Assembly (NCBI GenBank): GCA_964475415.1
Contig: CAYYWZ010000003.1
Coordinates: forward strand, 59,224-123,223
Source of the DNA: CALCMJ01 sp964475415
Lineage (GTDB): Bacteria; Bacteroidota; Bacteroidia; Chitinophagales; Saprospiraceae
Reading direction: 5' to 3'
DNA: 64,000 nt
The translations under genes were made by a program, and so were the position numbers. The notes under the pieces were generated by a model. That model was not told the origin of the DNA, did not search any database, and saw nothing but the letters and a program-made list of their open reading frames with translations. Positions 9,216-16,973 of the stretch are shown in pieces; the stretch's first letter is position 1, and the number at the start of each line of letters is the position of its first letter.

Positions 9216-10301
9216 TTACTCGGTATAATCAGCAATTTCTTTGAATTCCCCTTTTTTTGAAGTGACGTCCGAACTCATTAAGATGGCGTAAGGAGCAGTT
9301 TCCGGAAAATTACTTAGAATAATTTTCACAATAGAGATTATTGGTAACGCTAATATTACACCACCTATTCCCCAGAAACTTCCAAAAAATACTAATGATA
9401 AAATTGCAAATAATGGGTTTATATCCACTTTCTCACCTATGATCTTAGGAGTAATAAAATTTCCTTCTATCTGCTGAATAATAAGATAGTAGAAAATAAC
9501 TGCAATAGGCTGCCAACTATATTCTGATGTGGATAGAGCAAAGAGAAAAGGTAGAAGTCCTCCTAGCAGAGTACCTATGTAAGGTATTACAGCAAGTATA
9601 CCAGCAAGGACACCCCAGAAGATAGCATGTTCTATGCCTATCAACCAAAGTCCAATACTATTTGCTATAGAAAGAATAACAATTACAATACCCAAACCTC
9701 CAATGTATGCTTGTATGGTATCTTTAATTTCTGCTATAGCTTCTTTTACTTCAGGTCTGTTTCTTTTGGAAAATTGATAGATTAGAAAGTTATTAAAACT
9801 TTCTTTATAATAGAGAAATAGGAAAGCATAAATGAAAGTCATACCAAGAGATGCTAATATGCTGGTTGTAGAGGCTAATCCTTTCCCTAGGGCCTTTAGA
9901 GGTTCCGTAATATTCTGATTTTCTCCTCCTATAATATCAGCTTTGTTAAATTGAAAGAGGGGAATAATTTCATGAACTTTCGTTATAAGTTTATCTATTC
10001 CTTTTCCTATCGCATCTCCTATGGACGGAATAGATTCTACAATGGAGACAAGTTGTATGGAAAATAAACCAGAGATAATAACAAAAGGAATTATGAGTGT
10101 GAGAAAACTTAAGGTAATTGTAAGCCACTTAATCTTAAGCTTTTTTCTTAATTTTTTCTCTAGTGGATTTAGAAATACAGCTAGTACAATACTGTATATT
10201 ATTGGAACTATAAGAGTAGATCCAATACTCAAAATCCAACCTAAACCTATGATCACAATGATCCACAATGTAAACCTTAATAATGAATCATCTTTTTCCA
10301 T
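9216..10301 (-). CDS. AI-2E family (PF01594) membrane transporter
   Basis: A 361-residue polytopic membrane protein. Hydrophobic segments occur at ~10-45, 58-85, 145-165 and 205-330, with the family pattern: an N-terminal pair of helices, a long soluble loop, then a helix cluster containing A-V-I-P-Y-I-G-T-L-L-G-G-L-L-P and Q-Q-I-E-G-N-F-I-T-P-K-I-I-G. Family members include TqsA (AI-2 export) and Na+/H+ antiporters, so quorum sensing should not be assumed. Its start lies 2 bases after the stop of the small coiled-coil protein, so they are translationally close. A role in ion or metabolite efflux under stress is the better guess from its neighbours. Confidence 0.9.
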   Translation of the reverse strand: MEKDDSLLRFTLWIIVIIGLGWILSIGSTLIVPIIYSIVLAVFLNPLEKKLRKKLKIKWLTITLSFLTLIIPFVIISGLFSIQLVSIVESIPSIGDAIGKGIDKLITKVHEIIPLFQFNKADIIGGENQNITEPLKALGKGLASTTSILASLGMTFIYAFLFLYYKESFNNFLIYQFSKRNRPEVKEAIAEIKDTIQAYIGGLGIVIVILSIANSIGLWLIGIEHAIFWGVLAGILAVIPYIGTLLGGLLPFLFALSTSEYSWQPIAVIFYYLIIQQIEGNFITPKIIGEKVDINPLFAILSLVFFGSFWGIGGVILALPIISIVKIILSNFPETAPYAILMSSDVTSKKGEFKEIADYTE

Positions 10302-10303
10302 AG

Positions 10304-10600
10304 CTATTTGTTTACCTTAAATAATAGTTTGAGTAGATAAGTTAAAGATAATAAACTGGCACTTTTTCTTTTATGGTTAATGATCATTCTAAGAATAGTT
10401 CTTAGGGTCCCCATAGTGGCAAGCTCTACAATATTGTTATCATTATTGTTTGTTGAGAACAAACTAGAGTACTTATCTATATAGGAGCTTATTTTTTCAG
10501 AATCAACCTTCTTTTTTAATTGATTTTCCGCAATTTTTATTTCTTTTTCTAAGTTACCTATGCGCTCTTCTATCTTATTATTCATCTTCATTTTCCCCAA
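10304..10600 (-). CDS. Small coiled-coil/basic protein of stress operon (YqjK-like position)
   Basis: A 98-residue protein I do not recognise by sequence. Residues ~8-45 are charged and heptad-like (I-E-E-R-I-G-N-L-E-K-E-I-K-I-A-E-N-Q-L), and the C-terminus has R-T-I-L-R-M-I-I-N-H-K-R-K-S followed by an amphipathic helix rich in Leu and Lys. Its start overlaps the end of the PF07332 gene by 23 bases, and ATG codons at 10591 and 10585 are alternative starts. In E. coli the order is yqjD (DUF883), yqjE (PF07332), yqjK (small basic protein), and this gene holds the yqjK position. The positional analogy is inference. Confidence 0.7.
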   Translation of the reverse strand: MGKMKMNNKIEERIGNLEKEIKIAENQLKKKVDSEKISSYIDKYSSLFSTNNNDNNIVELATMGTLRTILRMIINHKRKSASLLSLTYLLKLLFKVNK

Positions 10601-10937
10601 AAATATTTATATAGAGTTTTGTTTGTATTGGATTGCTTATAAGTGCTCCTCTAAATAGATATAGGCAAAGTCCTAGAAGAGAAAACAATCCTACAAAAAT
10701 AACAAGTGCATAAGGAAGTGAATCAAGATAAACAGTTAGAAGGCTTATTCCCATAACTAAGAGAAGCAAGAAAACAATCAATCCTATAAAACCCAAAATT
10801 ATTGCAATAATTGCTTTTTCTATTATGCTTGAAACTTTTTGAATTGCCTTTAACTTTTTAATTTCAACTTTATTTTGAAATATAGTTTTGGCATAATGAT
10901 AATTTTCTCCGAGATCTTTTATTAGGTCTTCATTCAT
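10578..10937 (-). CDS. PF07332-type holin-superfamily membrane protein (YqjE-like)
   Basis: A 119-residue protein with an N-terminal charged helix (K-N-K-V-E-I-K-K-L-K-A-I-Q-K-V) and two strong membrane helices at about 39-66 and 73-96, separated by a short Y-L-D-S-L-P-Y turn. This matches the Actinobacterial Holin-X/YqjE fold (PF07332). Despite the family name these proteins are not phage lysis genes; they recur in envelope-stress operons with YtxH/DUF883 proteins, as here. It is flanked upstream by the YtxH gene (27 bases) and downstream by the overlapping small protein. Confidence 0.78.
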   Translation of the reverse strand: MNEDLIKDLGENYHYAKTIFQNKVEIKKLKAIQKVSSIIEKAIIAIILGFIGLIVFLLLLVMGISLLTVYLDSLPYALVIFVGLFSLLGLCLYLFRGALISNPIQTKLYINIFGENEDE

Positions 10938-10964
10938 TTTAAAATGCGTTTATTCTAATGAATA

Positions 10965-11270
10965 TTAGTTTTGATTTAATTCTTTTTTAGCATTTTTTAT
11001 ACCCGTTTGAAATTCCATAATTTTTTCATTCATAGTTGTCTTTACAGAATCTATTTTATCTTCTGTATTATGAAGAACAGATTCTTTTATTTCCTTTAGA
11101 TCTACTATTTTTTCGGCTTTCTGACCTAATTCATCTACTAGCTCATCCACTTTATTCTTAGCTATATCTAAGAGCTCTTTCCCTTTTTTACTTTTTAGGA
11201 AATATACAGTTGCCGCGCCAGCAATGACTCCTGTTATTAGCAATAACGAGTTTGAATTTTTCTTTTCCAT
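10965..11270 (-). CDS. YtxH domain-containing protein
   Basis: A 101-residue protein starting with a short polar tail, one membrane helix (S-L-L-L-I-T-G-V-I-A-G-A-A-T-V-Y-F-L) and the tell-tale K-S-K-K-G-K-E-L-L boundary of the YtxH family (PF12732). The rest is a long charged amphipathic helix (A-K-N-K-V-D-E-L-V-D-E-L-G-Q-K-A-E), as in DUF883/LEA-like proteins. YtxH proteins are general-stress membrane proteins in Bacillus and Bacteroidota; the molecular role is unsettled. It is the second gene of the run, 39 bases after the MscS gene. Confidence 0.86.
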   Translation of the reverse strand: MEKKNSNSLLLITGVIAGAATVYFLKSKKGKELLDIAKNKVDELVDELGQKAEKIVDLKEIKESVLHNTEDKIDSVKTTMNEKIMEFQTGIKNAKKELNQN

Positions 11271-11309
11271 TTTTTCTTTTTATAAAGTTATATAAAATTA
11301 TAATTCGAT

Positions 11310-12194
11310 TTAGACCAAAGAATTTTCTACAGAATTCTTCGTAAAACTGTTTTCCGCGATAAGAGTTCTTACTGGATAAGGAATGTTTATATTTTCTTTG
11401 TCAAATCTTTCTTTCAATGCCATTATCGCTTCACTTTTAGATTCTAATACAGTTAATGTTTTAGTTGCGTCTACCCAAAATCTAATTTGAAAATTTATCG
11501 AACTGTCTCCAAATTCAAGATAGTGAAATTCTATCTCCCTGCTTCCTTGTGGAAAAACTCTTTCTATTTCTTCTATGGCTATTTTCTTTACATTTCTTAG
11601 ATCTGACTCGTATCCTACTCCACATTCTATGCTTACTAATACTTCTGTGGTAAGCCCGAAATTCTTAAATGGATTTTCTACGACCATAGTGTTAGGAATA
11701 ATAACTAAATTATTATCAGATTCTTTTAGTTTGATATATCTAAGTGTAATGGTATCAACTACTCCTGTGTATCCATTGGTTTGTATGAAATCTCCTACGT
11801 TCATTATATCTTGTACAGCTAGAAAAATACCAGAAAACGTATTGGCAATAGTACCTTGTAGTGCCAGACCTACCGCTAGACCAGCAACACCAGCACCAGC
11901 TAATATAGAGGTTAGTGCTTTGTCCAAGTTTAAAATACTCAAAGCTAAAAATATCCCGAGTGAAACAACAACCACAGACGATACATTAGCGATAAGGGTT
12001 CTAACAGATACCTGTCTAATTTTTGACTTTAGTATCTTCATAATAAGTTCATTCAGTTTCTGAGCAAGAAAGTATGCAAGTGCAAAAACTAAAGCAGCTA
12101 ACAAAATATTAGGAAGGTTCGTTATAATTATATTCAACCAACCCCCAAGTTTATCAGTCAGATTTCCTATTGAGTCATTTAGTTGTTCTTCCAT
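11310..12194 (-). CDS. MscS-family mechanosensitive ion channel (first gene of stress run)
   Basis: A 294-residue channel with helices at ~25-45, 65-85 and 88-115. The third carries the Gly/Ala pore pattern A-L-T-S-I-L-A-G-A-G-V-A-G-L-A-V-G-L-A-L, closer to E. coli MscS than the second copy at 8210. The beta domain has V-G-D-F-I-Q-T-N-G-Y-T-G-V-V and V-I-I-P-N-T-M-V-V-E-N-P-F. It should gate on membrane tension and protect against hypo-osmotic shock. It begins the leftward run and is divergent from the PA2169-type gene across 356 bases that must hold both promoters. Confidence 0.94.
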   Translation of the reverse strand: MEEQLNDSIGNLTDKLGGWLNIIITNLPNILLAALVFALAYFLAQKLNELIMKILKSKIRQVSVRTLIANVSSVVVVSLGIFLALSILNLDKALTSILAGAGVAGLAVGLALQGTIANTFSGIFLAVQDIMNVGDFIQTNGYTGVVDTITLRYIKLKESDNNLVIIPNTMVVENPFKNFGLTTEVLVSIECGVGYESDLRNVKKIAIEEIERVFPQGSREIEFHYLEFGDSSINFQIRFWVDATKTLTVLESKSEAIMALKERFDKENINIPYPVRTLIAENSFTKNSVENSLV

Positions 12195-12550
12195 AATTTA
12201 TTTTACTTTTTTCGATTTATCAATTATTGTTAGTTGTACTTATTATTAGAGGATAATGTTCGACTTAACATATATCTTCATGAGTTTGTTTTTTATTCGG
12301 AATAGAAAATAGACTAATAGCTAGCCATATATTAAATAATTAATAATAAAAGATATATGCCACTAGCGTTTTATTATGTTAAGTAGGTTCTTTTCTCATA
12401 TTTAAAATTTATTAATTTTTTTTATCAATCTAGATCGAACAATCTAATTAAAATTTTACTTAGATGGTTGAATTTAGAATGTTATAATCGATTATTTGAC
12501 ATTTTCGATGAATTATCAATAGCATTATTATTTAACTAAAAATATTAATT
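12195..12550. promoter_or_regulatory. Divergent intergenic region of the stress block
   Basis: A 356-base, very AT-rich gap between two divergent genes (MscS channel leftward, PA2169-like protein rightward). No open frame, RNA gene or clear hairpin is visible. No good TAnnTTTG box stands immediately before either start, which leaves room for an alternative sigma factor. Both promoters must lie here. Confidence 0.5.
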
Positions 12551-13021
12551 ATGAGAATCGTAGAGATAAGACAAGCATTACAAGATTTGATCATTAGACT
12601 TCAAGATGCGGAGAAGGGATATAATGAGATTCAAAAATCTATATCAAACCCAATTTTAAAAAAATGGATGAATAAATATGCAGAAGAAAGACATTCATTC
12701 CATAAAGACTTAGAAATAGAAAGTTCTAGAATTGGTGGAGATCCAGATGTAAAAACAAGTCTATTAGGAGATTTACACAGGATGTTTATAGATGTAAAAA
12801 TTAATAATTCAGAAGATTCCATCGTAACAATTGTAGATGAAATAGAGAGGGGATCTAATATTCTAATAGCTGATTATGAAAAAGTTATAGATAATATAGA
12901 AATGCCCATGAATCTGAGAAAACTGTTAGAAGCACAGAAGTGGAAAATTCAACAAGAGAGAAAATCTCTTGTAGAGTTACGAGAACACTTTATGTCTCCT
13001 TATGAAACCCAGCCAGTGTAA
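12551..13021 (+). CDS. PA2169-type four-helix-bundle protein (DUF2383)
   Basis: A 156-residue all-helical protein matching the PA2169/DUF2383 pattern: L-Q-D-L-I-I-R-L-Q-D-A-E-K-G-Y in helix 1, Y-A-E-E-R-H-S-F-H-K-D-L in helix 2 with its ferritin-like E-x-x-x-x-H arrangement, then S-S-R-I-G-G-D-P, the usual loop. Helix 3 has a further acidic cluster (D-E-I-E-R-G). Family members are ferritin-like stress proteins; whether metal is bound is not shown. It is divergent from the MscS-YtxH-holin run and ends in a strong hairpin terminator. No membrane segment is present, so it should be cytoplasmic. Confidence 0.83.
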   Translation: MRIVEIRQALQDLIIRLQDAEKGYNEIQKSISNPILKKWMNKYAEERHSFHKDLEIESSRIGGDPDVKTSLLGDLHRMFIDVKINNSEDSIVTIVDEIERGSNILIADYEKVIDNIEMPMNLRKLLEAQKWKIQQERKSLVELREHFMSPYETQPV

Positions 13022-13060
13022 GACTAATTACTATATTAGAAATTGTATAGAAAAGTATAT

Positions 13061-13095
13061 AGCACCATTCCTCAGAAAGGGATGGTGCTTATTTT
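13061..13095. terminator. Bidirectional intrinsic terminator
   Basis: AGCACCAT (13061-13068) pairs with ATGGTGCT (13082-13089), extended inward by a T-G pair and two C-G pairs, with T-rich tracts on the right. It separates the convergent PA2169-type and GCS2-CBS genes. Confidence 0.85.
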
Positions 13096-13098
13096 ATT

Positions 13099-15003
13099 TT
13101 AGTCTATAATTCTATTGACAACTGATAGAAAACATTTTTCTGTAAGTAGACCTATCAATTCTTTATTCTTGACAACTGGGAGACAACCCACTTTGTTTTT
13201 TAGCATGAGATCCATAGCGTCCTTGATGGAAGTTTCAGGAGATACTAACTCTAGGTCCGTCAGCATAACCTGTTCTACGGTTATAGTTTTTCTAGTCTTG
13301 TTATTTTTGACAAGATACTTAAGCATCATCTTAGAAGTGATCAATCCTTCTAGATTACCTTTTTTATCTTCGACTGGCATATAATTAAGTGCTTTCCAGT
13401 CCATGAGTTCAGCAACGAGATTGATGATGTCTTCTTTCTGAACGGTAAACAAATCTGTGATCATAAAGTCAGATACAATCAGATCTGATGTCTTGTAGGC
13501 TGTGAGATCTTTTATTGTAGGCATAGGCCAGGTATGTACGGGTTTTTTAGTTGCTTGTTGTTTGAGCATAAAAGCAGTTAGTGTTGTTAATGCAGCATCC
13601 TCATTAAGATCTTCTCTCAGAGCCGTATAGGAACGCAACATCCATCGAGCACCATTCATATGTTTTTTAGCTCTTTGCTCTATGATGCCTATATACTTAT
13701 CTATATCTTTTTTGTTTACCTTTCTACTAGCTAGACCTTTTCTTGCGGCAGGGGCTATTTCTTTAATAATCAGATCGCAAACATTTATTTTTTTATCCTT
13801 GAACCAGTTGAACTTACTATCTATTCCGAACCTTGCTGCCTTGCCAAAGTTGTCTCGCACGTCTGCAAAACTTAGCATCTTTCTTATGTCTTTTATATTT
13901 TCTCCGTAGTATATCATTGCACCTATCCATAGCGCAGCGTTTGCAATTTCATCTACTTCTGTAGGTCCTGAAGGAATTACTCTATTTTCTATCCTTAGGT
14001 GAGGCTTGCCATTGTCACTTATTCCATAGCAAGGTCTATTCCATCTGTACACAGTAGAGTTGTGAACCTGAAGCGCTCTCAGTTTTGGGATCTCTCCATT
14101 CTCTAGTAGATCTAAAGACTTTTCTTTGACATCTGAACTTATCAATACTCTGAACCTAGCGATATCTTCTTTATATATCTCTAGGATGGACTTATCTAGC
14201 CAGTCTTTTCCAAAAGTAACTCTTGCACTTCGCTCTCGCATGTGCTCATGCGTAGATCTTGTATCTAGTGATTGCTGGAAGAGTGCAATTCTGCTTTCGT
14301 GCCACAATCGTTTTCCAAAAACAAGTGGAGAGTTAGCTGATATCGCCATTATGGGTGCACTGATGGCTTGTGATATATTATAGTAGTGTACAAACTTGTC
14401 TGGGTCTACTTGTAGGTGAACTTGGAAGCTGGTATTGACTGCCTCGACAAGAGGGGAGTCATGCTTTACTAATAATTCGTCTATCCCTACTAACCTTAGT
14501 TCGAACGAACTACCGATTTGCTGCTCTGTAATACTATCTATGAGCGCTCGATATCTTTTCTTAGGCGTAAGATTTTTAAGTGTCATATGATACTTACGTA
14601 GGGTAGGTAGAATCCCTGTAAGTAGATAATGCGTATCTAGCTTGCTTAGCTTCTTCTGGATCTTGGATAGTTTATCTCCATTTTCTTTAGCCATATTGCT
14701 AAAGCATCTACCCTTAAGCTCTCGTGGTTCCATGTTTGTCTCTAGGTTGAACTTTGCTAACTCCGTCTCTACCCATGGATATTCCTTCATCGTATCTAGG
14801 GCTTCCATAGCGATACATGCTGGCTTGAAAGAATCAGCCTTTATCATTACCATCTCTTGTTCCGCTCCTATTCTAGTGATACCAGATTCGAACATATCTT
14901 TATCTAACATAATACTGAGTGCCTCGACATCATTGAGTAATGACTTGACAAAGGCATGCATATTTTTTTTATTTGTAAGCTTCGATACTTTTTGTTCACC
15001 CAT
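13099..15003 (-). CDS. Glutamate-cysteine ligase-like (GCS2) protein fused to two CBS domains
   Basis: A 634-residue protein. Residues ~40-430 look like the GCS2/ATP-grasp-like ligase family: the I-G-A-E-Q-E-M-V-M entry motif, an N-M-E-P-R-E-L segment, S-F-Q-V-H-L-Q-V-D, and H-L-R-I-E-N-R-V-I-P-S-G-P-T-E-V-D-E. The last ~125 residues are a tandem CBS pair (V-S-D-F-M-I-T-D-L-F-T-V, L-E-G-L-I-T then V-E-Q-V-M-L-T-D, V-G-C-L-P-V-V, L-I-G-L-L-T-E). GCS2 enzymes join glutamate to cysteine or other amines; the CBS pair probably senses an adenine nucleotide. The true substrate is unknown, and no second glutathione gene is nearby. It stands alone between two unrelated genes. Confidence 0.85.
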   Translation of the reverse strand: MGEQKVSKLTNKKNMHAFVKSLLNDVEALSIMLDKDMFESGITRIGAEQEMVMIKADSFKPACIAMEALDTMKEYPWVETELAKFNLETNMEPRELKGRCFSNMAKENGDKLSKIQKKLSKLDTHYLLTGILPTLRKYHMTLKNLTPKKRYRALIDSITEQQIGSSFELRLVGIDELLVKHDSPLVEAVNTSFQVHLQVDPDKFVHYYNISQAISAPIMAISANSPLVFGKRLWHESRIALFQQSLDTRSTHEHMRERSARVTFGKDWLDKSILEIYKEDIARFRVLISSDVKEKSLDLLENGEIPKLRALQVHNSTVYRWNRPCYGISDNGKPHLRIENRVIPSGPTEVDEIANAALWIGAMIYYGENIKDIRKMLSFADVRDNFGKAARFGIDSKFNWFKDKKINVCDLIIKEIAPAARKGLASRKVNKKDIDKYIGIIEQRAKKHMNGARWMLRSYTALREDLNEDAALTTLTAFMLKQQATKKPVHTWPMPTIKDLTAYKTSDLIVSDFMITDLFTVQKEDIINLVAELMDWKALNYMPVEDKKGNLEGLITSKMMLKYLVKNNKTRKTITVEQVMLTDLELVSPETSIKDAMDLMLKNKVGCLPVVKNKELIGLLTEKCFLSVVNRIID

Positions 15004-15106
15004 AAGAAAATGTGTTTTCCGCTACATTAAACCAATTGATTTCTAGATATTGGACAATTCAATTTATGAAAATCAAATAATAAAGCCGCATATTCGTTTT
15101 TAGAAA

Positions 15107-15661
15107 ATGCAAATCAGTAGAAATACATATTATTTTTTAGGGTTTTGCCTGCTTTGTGTCCTCTTTTCAGCTTGTGGAAAGGATGAGCAGAGTCTATTTC
15201 AGATCCAAATGGAGGCTGAGTTTAATCTTCCTGCGGGGCTTAACACTATAGAAACGCACTATTTCTACCCAACACAACCAGGGACAAATAACGTAGAAAT
15301 CCCTACTAATTTTGAGATATTTAGATCTAATGCTAGTATCAATGAAGAGAGGATAGGTGCTGTATTGGCTAACAGAAGTAGCTTTATAGCACTGTTTGGA
15401 GAAAATCTAGAATTTATAAATACGATTTCTATGTGGGTTTATCCAGTAGATTCTAATGTTGGAACAGAGATTTTTTACCAAGACCTAATAGAGTTTGGAA
15501 ATAGAAATGAGTTACAATTATTTCCAGGTATTGCTAATGTCAAAGATATCCTGAGCCAAGATGAAGTTATCATAGAATTACGAATTAATACGCGCTCTTT
15601 TTCTAGTCAGAATATTGACATCAGAGTAGATTTAGATTTCTCTGTTTTCGAGGTAGAGTAA
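15107..15661 (+). CDS. Hypothetical lipoprotein
   Basis: A 184-residue protein with a lipoprotein signal peptide: M-Q-I-S-R-N, a hydrophobic core, and the lipobox F-S-A-C with Cys at residue 23, followed by G-K-D-E, a tail common in Bacteroidota outer-membrane lipoproteins. The mature part is predicted mostly beta (F-N-L-P-A-G-L-N-T-I-E-T-H-Y-F, V-I-I-E-L-R-I-N-T-R-S-F). I do not recognise a domain. A -7-like box for the next gene follows its stop by a few bases, so it is probably transcribed on its own. Confidence 0.7.
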   Translation: MQISRNTYYFLGFCLLCVLFSACGKDEQSLFQIQMEAEFNLPAGLNTIETHYFYPTQPGTNNVEIPTNFEIFRSNASINEERIGAVLANRSSFIALFGENLEFINTISMWVYPVDSNVGTEIFYQDLIEFGNRNELQLFPGIANVKDILSQDEVIIELRINTRSFSSQNIDIRVDLDFSVFEVE

Positions 15662-15664
15662 TTA

Positions 15665-15672
15665 TAACTTTG
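15665..15672 (+). promoter_or_regulatory. Bacteroidetes-type -7 box before the HAD gene
   Basis: TAACTTTG matches TAnnTTTG and lies 16 bases before the ATG at 15689. The leader would be very short, and the -33 box is only a T-rich stretch near 15645. Confidence 0.42.
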
Positions 15673-15688
15673 TAAATTTATATATTCT

Positions 15689-16360
15689 ATGAAGCAAATG
15701 AACTCTGATCCCATTATTATCTTCGATTTTGGCAACGTCCTCATAGACTTAGATTATCCTAAGGCGATAGCTTCTTTCAATCAATTATTAGGAACGGAGT
15801 GGGACTTACAGACGCAACTTCCTCAACGTGTTATTTCTTGGATTAATGCCTTCGAATCTGGAATGATAGCAGAGGAAACTTTTCTCTGGAAATTCCAGCA
15901 TCATTATAATTCCAATTTAAACCCTAGAGATATTATAAGCGCATGGAATAGTCTTCTTATAGGGATGCCTGCTAAGCGTTTCCCTTTTTTATTAGACTTA
16001 AGAAAAAAGTATACAACAGTTTTATTGAGTAATACCAATAGTTTTCACATACAATGGATAAGAAATTATCTAAAGAAAGAACACGGTGTTCACAATTGGG
16101 AGGCAGATTATTTTGATAAGGTGTTTTACTCCCACGAAGTATTATGTAGAAAGCCCGAATATAATATTTACAAACATGTAATGGAGCAGTTAACTTGCAG
16201 AGCTGATGATATAATATTTATAGATGATCTAAAAGAAAATATTCTTGCTGCTAGAGCTATAGGGTGGTATGGAATTGTCCATAAGCCCAAGGATTGTATA
16301 GAAGAAAAACTCGAAACATATATTTCTGAATGGTCTGAAAATATAAATAATCGTGGGTAG
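15689..16360 (+). CDS. HAD-superfamily (subfamily IA, YihX-like) phosphatase
   Basis: A 223-residue HAD protein. Motif I is I-I-F-D-F-G-N-V-L-I-D-L-D, the D-F/L-G-N-V variant typical of YihX-type sugar-phosphate phosphatases. Motif II is L-L-S-N-T-N, and motifs III/IV are R-K-P and I-F-I-D-D-L-K-E-N-I. E. coli YihX acts on alpha-glucose-1-phosphate; the substrate here is not established. The gene overlaps recX by 8 bases, so the two are co-translated. Confidence 0.88.
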   Translation: MKQMNSDPIIIFDFGNVLIDLDYPKAIASFNQLLGTEWDLQTQLPQRVISWINAFESGMIAEETFLWKFQHHYNSNLNPRDIISAWNSLLIGMPAKRFPFLLDLRKKYTTVLLSNTNSFHIQWIRNYLKKEHGVHNWEADYFDKVFYSHEVLCRKPEYNIYKHVMEQLTCRADDIIFIDDLKENILAARAIGWYGIVHKPKDCIEEKLETYISEWSENINNRG

Positions 16361-16814
16361 TATCACTCCAAGTATGGCACTAGCAAAATTGCAAAAATAT
16401 TGCGCTTATCAAGAGCGTTGTCACTACGATGTTAGAAACAAACTTTTGCAACTTAAGGTCTACGGTGATGATCTAGAAGAAGTGATCACAGAACTAATCA
16501 AAGATAATTATCTCAATGAAGAACGTTATGCCCAGTCTTACATAAGGGGAAAGTATAGAATGAAAAAATGGGGGAGACGAAAAATTCTCCAAGAACTGAA
16601 TAGGAAGAAAATAAGTGTTTACTGTATAAAAAAAGGACTCAAAGAAATCGATGAGGAAGAGTACATGGATAACCTGAGATCGATCATCAATGTACGGCTT
16701 AGAAAATACACTACACCTCTTGATTACATGAGTAGGCAGAAAATCAAGGCCTTCTGTTACAATAAGGGGTATGAACCATCAGAAATACAAACGGTCTTAG
16801 AAGAGGAGAGATAA
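16353..16814 (+). CDS. recX: Regulatory protein RecX
   Basis: A 153-residue protein with three-helix RecX repeats: A-L-A-K-L-Q-K-Y-C-A-Y-Q-E-R-C-H-Y-D-V-R-N-K-L, L-I-K-D-N-Y-L-N-E-E-R-Y-A-Q-S-Y-I-R-G-K and W-G-R-R-K-I-L-Q-E-L-N-R-K-K-I. The pattern D-x-x-Y-L-N-E-E-R-Y-A is diagnostic. RecX binds and caps RecA filaments and limits recombination. The frame starts with GTG at 16353, overlapping the HAD gene; an ATG at 16374 gives a 7-residue-shorter protein that begins right at the first helix and is equally possible. Confidence 0.92.
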   Translation: MGSITPSMALAKLQKYCAYQERCHYDVRNKLLQLKVYGDDLEEVITELIKDNYLNEERYAQSYIRGKYRMKKWGRRKILQELNRKKISVYCIKKGLKEIDEEEYMDNLRSIINVRLRKYTTPLDYMSRQKIKAFCYNKGYEPSEIQTVLEEER

Positions 16815-16973
16815 ATTTACAATTATACCTGCAGGTGTATCTTTAAATTAGGGTTGACTAGTTTGCTTAGCCTTTTAAGTTTTGCTAGCAGCAAGCTATA
16901 ATATTTTAACTTTCGTGCGATTTATAAAAACGCAATAAGTTTCTTTTTTATATTGGAGTAAATATATGTGATT

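Noticed and set aside
9216..10301. AI-2E family transporter as a quorum-sensing gene
   Set aside because: The family includes proteins with other cargo, no luxS or lsr-type gene is present, and the neighbours point to osmotic stress.
10578..10937. Holin-family protein as a sign of prophage
   Set aside because: No capsid, endolysin, integrase or other phage gene is near; PF07332 proteins commonly sit in envelope-stress operons with YtxH-type genes, as here.
13682..13909. Plus-strand open frames inside the GCS2-CBS gene (also 13115-13384, 14126-14383, 14642-15046)
   Set aside because: All are antisense to a strongly conserved coding sequence and have no recognisable domains.
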